A DNA stretch of 55,487 bases from an uncultured Christensenella sp. (GTDB lineage: Bacteria; Bacillota; Clostridia; Christensenellales; UBA1242), in contig CASFHD010000005.1 of the NCBI GenBank assembly GCA_949294455.1, positions 1 to 55,487 on the forward strand, read 5' to 3'. The stretch's first letter is position 1. The number at the start of each line of letters is the position of its first letter. The position numbers and the translations under genes were made by a program. This document shows, piece after piece, positions 25,560-33,119 of the stretch. The notes beneath the pieces were generated by a model. The model did not search any database, had not been told where the DNA came from, and saw only the letters and a list, made by a program, of their open reading frames with translations.

Positions 25560-26336
25560 ATGGAAACAATCAAATATTACGATAGAATTCATAATAAATA
25601 CATTGATTTGGAAGTGAACGATGAAGTTGCTCAATTTTTGCGTAGTGACAATAAAAGACTAAAACGTCAACAAAAAAGAGATAGGCAATATATTGCAGTT
25701 TCTTTGGATGAACAAACAGAATATAATGGTGAAGAAGCATTAACATATCACGAAATAATTGCAGATGAAAATGCTTATATTGAAAAGAATTTAGAGAAGA
25801 AAGAATTTGCAAAATGTATTTGGAGAGTTGTTGACGAACTCGAAGACAAGCAAGCGAAGATTATAAAAGGTTATTATAAATATGGCTATAAAAACAAAGA
25901 ACTTGCGAGTTACTTAAAAATGAGCACTAGTGCTTTTTGTCAATTTAAAGCAACAGCATTAAAACATTTACATATTTTACTTTCTTTTGACCCTGAATTT
26001 AGCAATACAAATTTTTATCAATCTCATTATAAAGATTTTGCAGATGATGTTATAGAAGAAGTTATAAAATCGGCAAGTAAAGATTTCATATCAATTGATT
26101 TAGGACAAGTTATGGATTTAATGAAAAATGTAACTCAAATAAAGAAAATAGCAGAAAAGAAAGGAATAAAAATTCCTATTACGACAATAAAAAAATTAGA
26201 ACAGATGACAAAACCTGTGTGGGATTTTTTAAAACAACTAAAACAATGTGGGAAGTTTAATGAAAAAGAAAAAGTATATTTGAATATTCCAACTTACGAA
26301 ATACTTCAAGAATTAGCAAAACATAAAATTTCATAA
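25560..26336 (+). CDS. Sigma-70 region-4-like regulator of the mobile element
   Basis: A 258-residue protein. The N-terminal half (1-140) resembles the sigma-factor-like regulators common in Bacillota conjugative elements: YYDRIHNKYIDLEVNDEVA, an Arg/Lys-rich NKRLKRQQKRDRQYIAVSLDE stretch, then a helix-turn-helix typical of region 4 (YKYGYKNKELASYLKMS). The C-terminal half (about 145-258) is an additional helical region I do not recognise, with KKIAEKKGIKIPITTIKKLE as a possible second DNA- or RNA-binding helix pair. GAAGG precedes the ATG. The gene follows a terminator-ended leader RNA and is itself followed by a terminator, so it is a separately regulated unit ahead of the mobilisation genes. 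Confidence 0.7.
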   Translation: METIKYYDRIHNKYIDLEVNDEVAQFLRSDNKRLKRQQKRDRQYIAVSLDEQTEYNGEEALTYHEIIADENAYIEKNLEKKEFAKCIWRVVDELEDKQAKIIKGYYKYGYKNKELASYLKMSTSAFCQFKATALKHLHILLSFDPEFSNTNFYQSHYKDFADDVIEEVIKSASKDFISIDLGQVMDLMKNVTQIKKIAEKKGIKIPITTIKKLEQMTKPVWDFLKQLKQCGKFNEKEKVYLNIPTYEILQELAKHKIS

Positions 26337-26341
26337 TAAGC

Positions 26342-26375
26342 AAAAGAACTATTAAAAATTTGATAGTTCTTTTTT
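26342..26375 (+). terminator. Terminator after the sigma-like gene
   Basis: A perfect 10-bp stem AAAGAACTAT/ATAGTTCTTT (26343-26352 with 26363-26372), a 10-base loop and a T tract. Confidence 0.87.
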
Positions 26376-26415
26376 GTTGCCCCTATTTAAAACAACAACA
26401 AAAGGAGAAAACAAA

Positions 26416-26856
26416 ATGCCAAAAATAAAACAAACATTAAAATCACAATTAACACTGCGAATTTACAATCAAGAAGATAAAGATATTTTAGATAAAGCAT
26501 ACAACAGGACAAAATCGGGATTTGATAATCTTTCTGACTTTATTCGTTATTGCACTGTTACTGGTGCTGAAAAATTACTTGGAGATAATGAAGTTGACCA
26601 AAGAGCAAATTTAGATGAGATAAGACAAAGCTTGTATTATCTTAATGAAGAAATTAAAAACACAAAATGCGAAATTAAACAAAACAAAAACGAATATGAA
26701 ATAGATATTGCTTTAATTAAGAAAATGCTAAATTATATAGCTTATGTCGTTTATAACTTGGAATGTAATAAAAAATGTGATTACGATATAAATGACGGAT
26801 TATTTGATTTGTTAGATGAAGAACTTAATTGCATAAGGGAAACAAATGGCAGATAG
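26416..26856 (+). CDS. MobC-like mobilisation accessory protein
   Basis: A 146-residue protein; the ATG at 26416 has AAAGGAG 8 bases ahead, while an upstream in-frame start lies over the preceding terminator. Residues 8-60 (LTLRIYNQEDKDILDKAY, then FDNLSDFIRYCTVTGAEKLL) match the ribbon-helix-helix-like start of MobC relaxosome proteins. Residues 70-125 are a coiled coil. MobC proteins bind near oriT and help the relaxase open the strands. It overlaps the relaxase start by 11 bases, which supports the role. Confidence 0.75.
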   Translation: MPKIKQTLKSQLTLRIYNQEDKDILDKAYNRTKSGFDNLSDFIRYCTVTGAEKLLGDNEVDQRANLDEIRQSLYYLNEEIKNTKCEIKQNKNEYEIDIALIKKMLNYIAYVVYNLECNKKCDYDINDGLFDLLDEELNCIRETNGR

Positions 26857-28045
26857 AATTGTTCCTAATGTGAATATATTTTTGCATTATTACAACTCTC
26901 ATGGTGGGAGTAAAGAATATCAAAACAAAAGGCAATTTTATTCATCTAACACAAATAAAGATTATATGAATTACATTTTGACTGGAATAAATGACATGAA
27001 AAAATTTGACTATCTTTCATATATGAACAACAAAGATAAAAGTCGCGGTGTGTTTGGCAAGAATGGGCTTTTGACAAGTGATGAAAGAAAAGAGATAAGA
27101 CAGTCTTTAAGGAAAACAAAATCTGTTATTTGGGATATGGTTATAAGTTTTGAAGAAAAGTTTGGTAAAACTTGGTGTAATAGTTTTGAGCAAGCATACA
27201 ATTTAATTAAAAGTGAACTACCAAAATTTTTCAAAAGTGTTGGACTAAATCCCAACAATATAACTTGGTTTGCAGGACTTCACGAGAATACAGACAACCG
27301 ACATATTCACATTTCATTTTTTGAAAATACTCCACAAAGAATACGCCCAAATAAAAAAGGAAAGAAATACTCTAATGGCAAGTTATCATTAAATAAAATC
27401 AATGAGTTAAAAGTTAATGTTGAACTTTCAGCAACAGACTTTAAGGCAAGAGAAATACTTGCAAGAAAAAGACTAAACGACAAAATGAAAGAAAGTTTAA
27501 TGACAAATGTCGGGTATATTTTAAAGAATAAACTTTTATCTCTTGCAAACGAATTCCCAAAAAATGGACACACATATTATGACTGTGAGAATATGAAATC
27601 CCTAAAACCTAAAATTGATAGTATTACAAATTACATTTTATCAAAGGACTATCAAGCAAAAACTTTGAAGGAAGATTTTATAAATTTAGCAAAAGAGAAA
27701 GATGAAAAGTTTGAAGTGTATTGCAGGCGAAATCGTGTTAAAAAACCTTTTAATTTTGAGAAAAAATATATGCAAGATTTTTACCGAAGAATTGGAAATG
27801 TTGTTATTGAGCAATCGAAAAATTTAAAAGCAAAAGATGATGAAAGATTAAAACTAAATGCAAAATATAAAGCGCAAAAAATAAAGCAAAAGAAAAAACT
27901 TTTTAATGAAATTCAAGAGTGTTTATATATCAGTCAAAAAGTTAATTATGAGATAATAAAGACATTTCAAGAATTTTATAATAAGTTAGAAGAATTGAGA
28001 TATCAGAATTTGATAGAACAATATCAAAGCCAAAATGAAATGTAA
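26846..28045 (+). CDS. Relaxase (MobL/MobP-type)
   Basis: A 399-residue relaxase that would nick oriT and lead the DNA strand into a conjugative channel. The key histidine cluster is in WFAGLHENTDNRHIHISFFE (about residues 141-160), the pattern of MobL/MobP relaxases, where the His-x-His binds the metal. The N-terminal region is rich in Tyr (NYNSHGG-like HYYNSHGGSKEYQ, NKDYMNYIL), one of which is the likely nucleophile. The C-terminal 120 residues are a basic coiled coil. It overlaps the MobC-like gene by 11 bases. The element lacks a coupling protein and transfer channel, so a co-resident conjugative element must supply them. Confidence 0.85.
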   Translation: MADRIVPNVNIFLHYYNSHGGSKEYQNKRQFYSSNTNKDYMNYILTGINDMKKFDYLSYMNNKDKSRGVFGKNGLLTSDERKEIRQSLRKTKSVIWDMVISFEEKFGKTWCNSFEQAYNLIKSELPKFFKSVGLNPNNITWFAGLHENTDNRHIHISFFENTPQRIRPNKKGKKYSNGKLSLNKINELKVNVELSATDFKAREILARKRLNDKMKESLMTNVGYILKNKLLSLANEFPKNGHTYYDCENMKSLKPKIDSITNYILSKDYQAKTLKEDFINLAKEKDEKFEVYCRRNRVKKPFNFEKKYMQDFYRRIGNVVIEQSKNLKAKDDERLKLNAKYKAQKIKQKKKLFNEIQECLYISQKVNYEIIKTFQEFYNKLEELRYQNLIEQYQSQNEM

Positions 28046-28055
28046 AATATAAAAT

Positions 28056-28275
28056 GGGGTCCCCAAACAACTCTTGCTTGCAAGAGTTTTTGGGGAAAGG
28101 AAAAGCCGAACGAAAAGGCGATACAAATTGCAAATTTTATCTGCAATTTTGAGCAAAAGTGAGTGTTTTGACGCGACAACAGGATAAGCGAGAAACAAAT
28201 TGCTTTTGATAACTACAAATATCCTTAAAATAAAGGACTTTTTTAGAATCAAGCAATTTTTTGTTTTCTCGTCAT
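28056..28275 (+). other. Candidate origin of transfer (oriT) with nested inverted repeats
   Basis: A gene-free stretch directly after the relaxase. It contains GGGGTCCCC (28056-28064), a long hairpin (28061-28095: CCCCAAA, then ACTCTTG/CAAGAGT, then TTTGGGG), a hairpin AAATTGCA/TGCAATTT (about 28127-28151), and a long imperfect inverted repeat of about 22 bp (28189-28210 with 28248-28271, CGAGAAAC.. with ..GTTTTCTCG) enclosing a smaller TCCTT/AAGGA hairpin. Relaxase-adjacent clusters of inverted repeats are the usual form of oriT. The nick site cannot be named. Confidence 0.5.
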
Positions 28276-28333
28276 TTTTTTGAAAGCTGTTAGGATACCT
28301 AACACTTTTTTATTTTATTACAAGGAGGTTAAA

Positions 28334-29020
28334 ATGCTTAATATAAGTGAAATGAATTCTTATAACACATTCACAAACGGAGAGGCAAAACAATTTTTAA
28401 AAGTAATTAAGGGGCATAAATATGAATGCTTTTTCAAGTTAATGATGACATATCAAATTTCAAGAATAGAACTTGTTTGTCTTGAATGGAAAGATATAGA
28501 TTTTGAAAATAATACTATAACAATTTATTCAATAGAACAAGAAAGAATAAACAAAGTTTATTACAAATGGAAATTAAATAAAAAAGAAAATTTATGCAGA
28601 ACTTATCCACTTTTGCCACATATAAAAAACTTACTTTTAGATTTAAAATTAAAAAATGAAAACGATAGTTTAACAAATAAAAATTATGATTTTTCAAACC
28701 AAAATTATATTTGTCTTAAAGAAGATGGAACAAGATTAAATTATAATACACTTAGTAGAAATTTAAGATATATTGGTAGGGATAATAATTTGCCACAAAT
28801 ATATCTTGACGGCTTAAGAATATGTCTTGATGATTTTATTCGTAATAATTGTAATAGTTATGAATATTACAGAGCATGGACTCGTTTTGACTTGCATAAG
28901 AAAAATGCAATCAATATATTTGAAAACGTAAGGTTGGATAGAAATAAGAAATTTATAAATAAACTAGATAATTTGATTTCTTCTTGCGAGCATAGAAGAA
29001 AATTAGATTTTGAGATGTGA
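28334..29020 (+). CDS. Catalytically dead tyrosine recombinase paralogue
   Basis: A 228-residue protein starting at ATG 28334 with AAGGAGG 6 bases ahead. It resembles the catalytic domain of tyrosine recombinases: YQISRIELVCLEWKDIDFENNTITIYS aligns with the box-I region of the second recombinase in this element. However, Ser stands where the catalytic Arg should be, the His-x-x-Arg-His box reads LDGLRICLDDF, and no LGH or terminal Tyr motif remains. It lies directly ahead of xis and int. It may be a DNA-binding directionality or regulatory factor rather than an enzyme. Confidence 0.65.
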   Translation: MLNISEMNSYNTFTNGEAKQFLKVIKGHKYECFFKLMMTYQISRIELVCLEWKDIDFENNTITIYSIEQERINKVYYKWKLNKKENLCRTYPLLPHIKNLLLDLKLKNENDSLTNKNYDFSNQNYICLKEDGTRLNYNTLSRNLRYIGRDNNLPQIYLDGLRICLDDFIRNNCNSYEYYRAWTRFDLHKKNAINIFENVRLDRNKKFINKLDNLISSCEHRRKLDFEM

Positions 29021-29027
29021 GGTGAAA

Positions 29028-29240
29028 ATGCAAGAAATTAACGAATTAAATAATGTTATGTTTAAAGAATTTCCAGATTGTGTTGGTGTGCAAGAATTAC
29101 AAAAAATGCTTGGAATTAAACGGACAAAAACTTATGAACTCTTAAAGAATGGTGAGATAAAATCTATCAAAATTGGTAAAGATTACAAAATTTCAAAACT
29201 TAATGTTATTGCATATTTGATGGGAGGAAAGCAAGTATGA
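29028..29240 (+). CDS. xis: Excisionase (helix-turn-helix)
   Basis: A 70-residue winged-helix excisionase of the MerR-like/Xis group: VGVQELQKMLGIKRTKTYELLKNGEIKSIKIG is the classic DNA-binding core, followed by a short wing (KDYKISKLNVIAYL). The ATG at 29028 is preceded by GAGGTG; an upstream TTG lies inside the previous gene. Its stop overlaps the integrase start (ATGA), as in many element int-xis pairs. It should direct Int toward excision. Confidence 0.88.
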   Translation: MQEINELNNVMFKEFPDCVGVQELQKMLGIKRTKTYELLKNGEIKSIKIGKDYKISKLNVIAYLMGGKQV

Positions 29241-30559
29241 AAGGAAGTTTAAAAATTAAACGAGGATATTTTTATGCTGTTATAAATTATAAGGATAATT
29301 ACGGTAAATATAAACAAAAATGGTTTAACACAGGTCTTAAAGAAAGAGGAAACAAAAAAGAAGCACAAAAAATTTTAGATGAGAAATTAAGCACATTTCA
29401 ACCAGACGTATTTGAAGTACAACCAGAACCCGTAGTAAAAAATGATATAATCTTTATGGACTATATTGAAAATTATGTTAAGGACAAGAAAAAAGAATTG
29501 TCGCCAGCTGTTTATGTCAGCTATACACATTGTGTTAAAGTAATGAAAAAGTTCTTTAAAAATAGTTTAAAACTTAAAGATGTTACATATCATCACCTGC
29601 TTGAATTTTATGATTATCTTAAAAATAAACGTGGTAATAAAAATGTAACGATTAAACATCATGCTGTAATATTATCCCCTGCATTAAAGCAAGCGTATAG
29701 AGATGATTTGATTGCAAAAAATCCTTATGAATTTATGCCTAAAATAAAAAAAGAAAAATCAAAAATGGAATATTATAACAAAGAAGAACTTGAAAAACTA
29801 TTTGAAGTAACAGACAAATCTCCATTAAAACTAATTGTTAGAGTAGCTGCCTATTATGGATTTAGAAGAAGTGAACTTGTCGGACTAAAATGGGACGCGA
29901 TAGATTTTAAAAATAAAATGATAACAATAAAGCATAAAGTTCTTCATGTTGATAATCAATTTTATTTGTCTGACACTTTAAAAACTACTGCAAGTCATAG
30001 AACATTGCCACTGCTACCAGAAATAGAAAATCTATTGATTGAAAGAAAGGAAGAAATAGAAAAGAATAAAGAACTTTTTAAAAAGAGTTACAATCATCAA
30101 TATGATGAATATGTTTTTGTTGATGATATTGGGGATTTAATAAACCCCGATATCATATCCAATAGATTTAGAACACTATTAAGAAAAAATCATCTTAAAC
30201 ATATTCGTTTTCACGATTTAAGACATAGTTGTGCCAGTTTGTTAGTTGCAAGCAAAGTCCCTATGAAAAACATTCAAGAATGGTTAGGACATTCCAATTT
30301 TAATACCACTGCCGATGTCTATTCGCATTTGGATTATTCTTCTAAATACGAATCTGCAAACGCCATTAACCAAGCACTAACACAAATTAAAAAAGAAAAA
30401 CAAGTTGACGATAAAAACAAACAAAAAACAAGACAAGAACTAGAAGATGAAATTTTACATCTTCAACAACTTATTAAAGAGCAAGAAGAACAAGATCGCA
30501 TAGAACAAGAACTAGAAGAAAAGCGTATACAGAAAAAGCGACAACAAGCAGAAATGTAA
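29237..30559 (+). CDS. int: Element integrase (tyrosine recombinase)
   Basis: A 440-residue lambda-type integrase adjacent to the tRNA-Arg target. An AP2-like arm-binding domain spans residues 1-50 (KIKRGYFYAVINYKDNYGK), a SAM-like core-binding domain 70-170, and the catalytic domain 175-385 with Arg in YGFRRSELVGL, Lys in TLKTTASHR, HDLRHSCAS, LGHSN and the nucleophile in DVYSH. A C-terminal Glu/Gln-rich coiled coil (about 395-440) is an unusual extension. It is translationally coupled to xis. The site it uses is marked by the 46-bp repeats, with arm-like repeats outside its 3' end. Confidence 0.95.
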   Translation: MKGSLKIKRGYFYAVINYKDNYGKYKQKWFNTGLKERGNKKEAQKILDEKLSTFQPDVFEVQPEPVVKNDIIFMDYIENYVKDKKKELSPAVYVSYTHCVKVMKKFFKNSLKLKDVTYHHLLEFYDYLKNKRGNKNVTIKHHAVILSPALKQAYRDDLIAKNPYEFMPKIKKEKSKMEYYNKEELEKLFEVTDKSPLKLIVRVAAYYGFRRSELVGLKWDAIDFKNKMITIKHKVLHVDNQFYLSDTLKTTASHRTLPLLPEIENLLIERKEEIEKNKELFKKSYNHQYDEYVFVDDIGDLINPDIISNRFRTLLRKNHLKHIRFHDLRHSCASLLVASKVPMKNIQEWLGHSNFNTTADVYSHLDYSSKYESANAINQALTQIKKEKQVDDKNKQKTRQELEDEILHLQQLIKEQEEQDRIEQELEEKRIQKKRQQAEM

Positions 30560-30631
30560 AAATCTTGCAAAAAACACTTTATAATAAGATATAATATCGC
30601 ACGATAATAAACGGCATTTTGCAAAAATTTG
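30558..30631 (+). repeat. Integrase arm-type repeats, right end
   Basis: AAAAATCTTGCA (30558-30569) and TTGCAAAAATTTG (30619-30631) are exact copies of repeats near the left end (15085-15096 and 15103-15115) and lie between int and the core site. Confidence 0.6.
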
Positions 30632-30716
30632 AAACTAATTCGTGACAAATTCGTAGACATTGCCAATTTTTTAGTGTTTTTAATAAAAAAATAAACAATT
30701 TTAATTTAAAAAATTT

Positions 30717-30763
30717 GAACCTACAAGTTGAGATTTAAGTCTTGATTTGTGGGTTATTTTTTT
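30717..30763 (+). terminator. Terminator after int
   Basis: AACC.ACAA pairs with TTGT.GGTT around an inner CAAG/CTTG, followed by a run of T. Confidence 0.6.
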
Positions 30764-30769
30764 GTCATA

Positions 30770-30804
30770 AATAAAAAAATCTAGCGAAACCTAAAATCGC
30801 TAGA
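30770..30804 (-). terminator. Terminator of the tRNA-Arg transcript
   Basis: ATCTAGCGA/TCGCTAGAT forms a perfect 9-bp stem (30779-30804), which on the minus strand runs into a T tract. It lies 24 bases past the tRNA 3' end and inside the element, so the element supplies the terminator as well as the tRNA 3' half. Confidence 0.75.
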
Positions 30805-30827
30805 TGTCCCTAAAATAAAGGGTTTTA

Positions 30828-30873
30828 TGGTGCTCCACGAGGGATTCTAACCCCCAACCCTTGGTTCCGAAGA
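30828..30873. repeat. Right attachment site (attR) inside tRNA-Arg
   Basis: Exact 46-bp match to 14868-14913. It spans the CCA end to the anticodon loop, the usual crossover region for tRNA-targeting integrases. Confidence 0.92.
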
Positions 30874-30904
30874 CCAATGCTCTATACAGTTGAGCTAGTG
30901 GAGC
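30828..30904 (-). tRNA. tRNA-Arg (anticodon UCG), element insertion target
   Basis: A 77-nt cloverleaf on the minus strand with encoded CCA. The acceptor GCTCCAC pairs with GTGGAGC, discriminator A. The D-arm is GCTC/GAGC, and the anticodon stem TTGGT/ACCAA has loop CTTCGGA, anticodon TCG (reads CGA). The T-arm is GGGGG, TTAGAAT, CCCTC. Its 3' 46 bases are repeated at 14868-14913, so the working gene is a hybrid of chromosomal 5' half and element-borne 3' half. Confidence 0.95.
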
Positions 30905-30929
30905 AAAATGATAATTTTTTTATGGGGAT

Positions 30930-30990
30930 TATCGAACCCCAAAATATGTGTTCCGAAGACCAATGCTCTATACAGTTGAGCTAGTGGAGC
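30930..30990 (-). pseudogene. Broken second tRNA-Arg copy
   Basis: 42 bases (30950-30991) are identical to the 5' part of the intact tRNA-Arg (30864-30905) from acceptor to anticodon loop. The 3' half is different: the anticodon stem cannot close (ACACA instead of ACCAA). A T-arm-like hairpin GGGG/CCCC remains, but no strand pairs with the acceptor. It cannot fold as a tRNA. Confidence 0.8.
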
Positions 30991-31481
30991 ATATTGATAT
31001 ATTTTTTATTGATTTTATAGCCTATAACAATTCGATTAAAAGATTTTGTCTATGTAACCGGATTACTTAAGCAGGTTAACAAATTTATTACTTATATTTA
31101 TCACTTGAATATAAAATGTTTTGTTTCTAATTTGGTGCAATCTTAAGAATAATTTTGTTGAAGTTAAAAGGTAAATCATAACTATCAAATTTATTACTTG
31201 AATATAAAAATTTTTTGTGTAATCCTAATTCAGTGTGTTCATAAGACCACTATTTAGCATAATTGTATTGTCGGATTCTAATAATAATATTTGAAAATAA
31301 TCTATTTATTAATTCGCTTTTGTTTTTATTGCTTTATCTTATTATATCAAATTTTATATTTTCAATTTTTGTGTTTCATTATACTTATTAAATTGATATA
31401 CATTGCATTATATACTTTTTTGTTCTTTTTTGCAAGAACTATTATTATTTTTAATTATTTCATTTCATAATTGATTTACTA
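30991..31481. other. AT-rich spacer with a diverged duplication
   Basis: No gene in about 490 bases. AAATTTATTACTT (31081-31093 and 31187-31199) and ACTTGAATATAAAA (31103-31116 and 31197-31210) recur about 100 bases apart, suggesting an old partial duplication. The tRNA promoter should lie at its left edge on the minus strand, but I cannot fix it. Confidence 0.4.
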
Positions 31482-31510
31482 TTGATAATTTGTTTTTGTT
31501 TTGTTATAAT
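31482..31510 (+). promoter_or_regulatory. Promoter giving a nearly leaderless signal peptidase mRNA
   Basis: TTGATA (31482-31487), a 17-base gap and TATAAT (31505-31510). The ATG at 31517 is 7 bases past the -10 box, where transcription should start, and no ribosome site is present. Confidence 0.65.
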
Positions 31511-31516
31511 ATTACT

Positions 31517-32248
31517 ATGAATTCAATTAAGGAAGATTCTATTACCAGAGTATTAGTTAAAATGGCAAAAATATCCATTTTTATCTTTGCTGTTTTAGTC
31601 TTTGCTGTTGCCGTTTTCAACTTTACTTTTATCAAAACAACAGTAAAAGGCTCTTCTATGTATCCTACTTTAAATAGCAGTGTTACTACAACAGGTACTT
31701 TAGGTGATACAGTTTATATTAATAGATTTAATCACGGCGATGTTGGAGATATTGTTGTGGCAAAGGTTGACCATTGGATAAATTTAGATGATTCTAAATA
31801 TATTATCAAACGATTAATAGGTCTTCCTGGAGATGAAATTACTATTAAAAAAGTTCAGGGTGAAAAAAAATTGACTATTCTTTGTAATAATGAAGAAGTG
31901 TTTTCATATTCTTATTCTGAGTCAAGTGAATATAATGTTTATTCATATTATAATTTTTTAAATTACGTAACTGACAACAAAAATGATACTACTAGAGTGA
32001 TAAATGCTCAATTCATAAAATATGATACTATAACAAATAAAAATCTTTACACGGGTACAATAAAATTAAAAGACGGTGAGGCTTTCATTATGGGGGACAA
32101 TATGTCTGTTTCGCACGACAGTACTATGGAAGGTCCTGTACAAATATCAAATATTATAGGAAGGGTAGATATTATTTTAGACAGTCAAAAATCTAGCAAG
32201 GCAGATTTAGTTTTGGAAATTTTGAAAATGGTTTTTAATATTGATTAA
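31517..32248 (+). CDS. lepB: Signal peptidase I
   Basis: Membrane serine protease that cleaves signal peptides from exported proteins. The start is placed at ATG 31517, at the predicted transcription start; an earlier TTG overlaps the promoter. The 243 residues have one N-terminal membrane segment (about 18-40), the catalytic Ser in KGSSMYPTL (Ser47), the general-base Lys in IIKRLIGLPGDEI, and the late box MGDNMSVSHDSTMEGPV. The last box is less conserved than the usual GDNRxxSxDSR, but the order is right. It is monocistronic. Confidence 0.9.
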   Translation: MNSIKEDSITRVLVKMAKISIFIFAVLVFAVAVFNFTFIKTTVKGSSMYPTLNSSVTTTGTLGDTVYINRFNHGDVGDIVVAKVDHWINLDDSKYIIKRLIGLPGDEITIKKVQGEKKLTILCNNEEVFSYSYSESSEYNVYSYYNFLNYVTDNKNDTTRVINAQFIKYDTITNKNLYTGTIKLKDGEAFIMGDNMSVSHDSTMEGPVQISNIIGRVDIILDSQKSSKADLVLEILKMVFNID

Positions 32249-32306
32249 TAATTTTATTTTTATAATATATAACCTTTTTATTATTATAATTTTTTTATAA
32301 TATTAA

Positions 32307-33119
32307 TTAGTTTTCAATTAAAATATTTTTAAATTCATTATATATATCATCGTAATTGTGGATTTTATATTTTTTATGAACTAATTCAATTTGCCACGGC
32401 TTGATATTAATTGTATGAAAAAAGGGGAGCCACTTAATTCTTTTACAGAAATGATGTACAACTGTGTTGTTTTTTATTTTTCCTTGTTCATTAAATTTTC
32501 TTGGAAGATATAATACTTTTTTCGCACATTTATTTAATGCTGTCTGGTCTGGAAATGCCATTTTTTTATTTACACATAATTCTTTTACCTTTTCAAATAA
32601 ATTTGTTTCCATTACCATTTTTTTATTTATCAGTAACATACCTGAATTAAAATAATTGTGCTTTATAAATTTTTTTCCGTACCTATCTAATACAACTGCT
32701 AATTCGTAATTTGATATGTCAATATCAAATAAATTTTTTATATCGCCATTAATCATTATGTCAGTATCTAAATATATGAATTTGTCCGGAAGAACACTTA
32801 TTTTAACAGAAAATAATCTTAAAAAAGTGTATGGTGTATAAAAGCTTAATTTATTTTTAGAAGAAATTATCCAGTCATTGAACTCTTTACCTAAAGTTAT
32901 TAAAGTAACTTTACTGAGTATGTTTTTAGATTTTATTATTTTTTCAATTTCTTTTATATCTCTTTGTGTTATAGGTATATAATTTTTATCTAATTCTCTG
33001 ATGTCTGCAGTAAAAATATATACATTAAGTGGAGATTCTGTGTGCTTTATCATAGACAATAAACATAATAATATTCCATTTTTAACTTTAAGATTTCCAC
33101 AAAAAATCAGATTAATCAT
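32307..33119 (-). CDS. Glycosyltransferase family 8
   Basis: A 270-residue retaining glycosyltransferase. GT8 hallmarks are the metal-binding DxD in FIYLDTDIMINGD (about residue 108), FNSGMLLIN, and FPDQTALN, with HHFC near the C-terminus. The start is the ATG (complement of 33117-33119), with AAAGGAG 5 bases ahead; it overlaps the upstream acyltransferase by 8 bases. The donor and acceptor are unknown. The pairing with an acyltransferase suggests a glycolipid or cell-envelope polymer. Confidence 0.88.
   Translation of the reverse strand: MINLIFCGNLKVKNGILLCLLSMIKHTESPLNVYIFTADIRELDKNYIPITQRDIKEIEKIIKSKNILSKVTLITLGKEFNDWIISSKNKLSFYTPYTFLRLFSVKISVLPDKFIYLDTDIMINGDIKNLFDIDISNYELAVVLDRYGKKFIKHNYFNSGMLLINKKMVMETNLFEKVKELCVNKKMAFPDQTALNKCAKKVLYLPRKFNEQGKIKNNTVVHHFCKRIKWLPFFHTINIKPWQIELVHKKYKIHNYDDIYNEFKNILIEN

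Larger units (their letters stand above)
14868..30873. mobile_element. Integrative mobilizable element in tRNA-Arg, with defence cargo
   Basis: About 16.0 kb bounded by 46-bp direct repeats. The integrase (29237-30559) lies next to the intact tRNA, with excisionase, relaxase, MobC-like gene and probable oriT to its left. There are no coupling protein, VirB4 or other conjugation-channel genes, so it is mobilizable rather than self-transmissible. Cargo consists of HipBA, a Gabija-type pair, a SLOG protein, a methyltransferase/DUF262-HNH pair, a membrane protein and a second recombinase. Base composition does not differ visibly from the host, which suggests exchange among similar AT-rich hosts. 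Confidence 0.9.

Noticed and set aside
14868..30873. Full conjugative element (ICE) interpretation
   Set aside because: No VirD4-like coupling protein, VirB4 ATPase or other channel genes are present, so only mobilisation in trans is supported.
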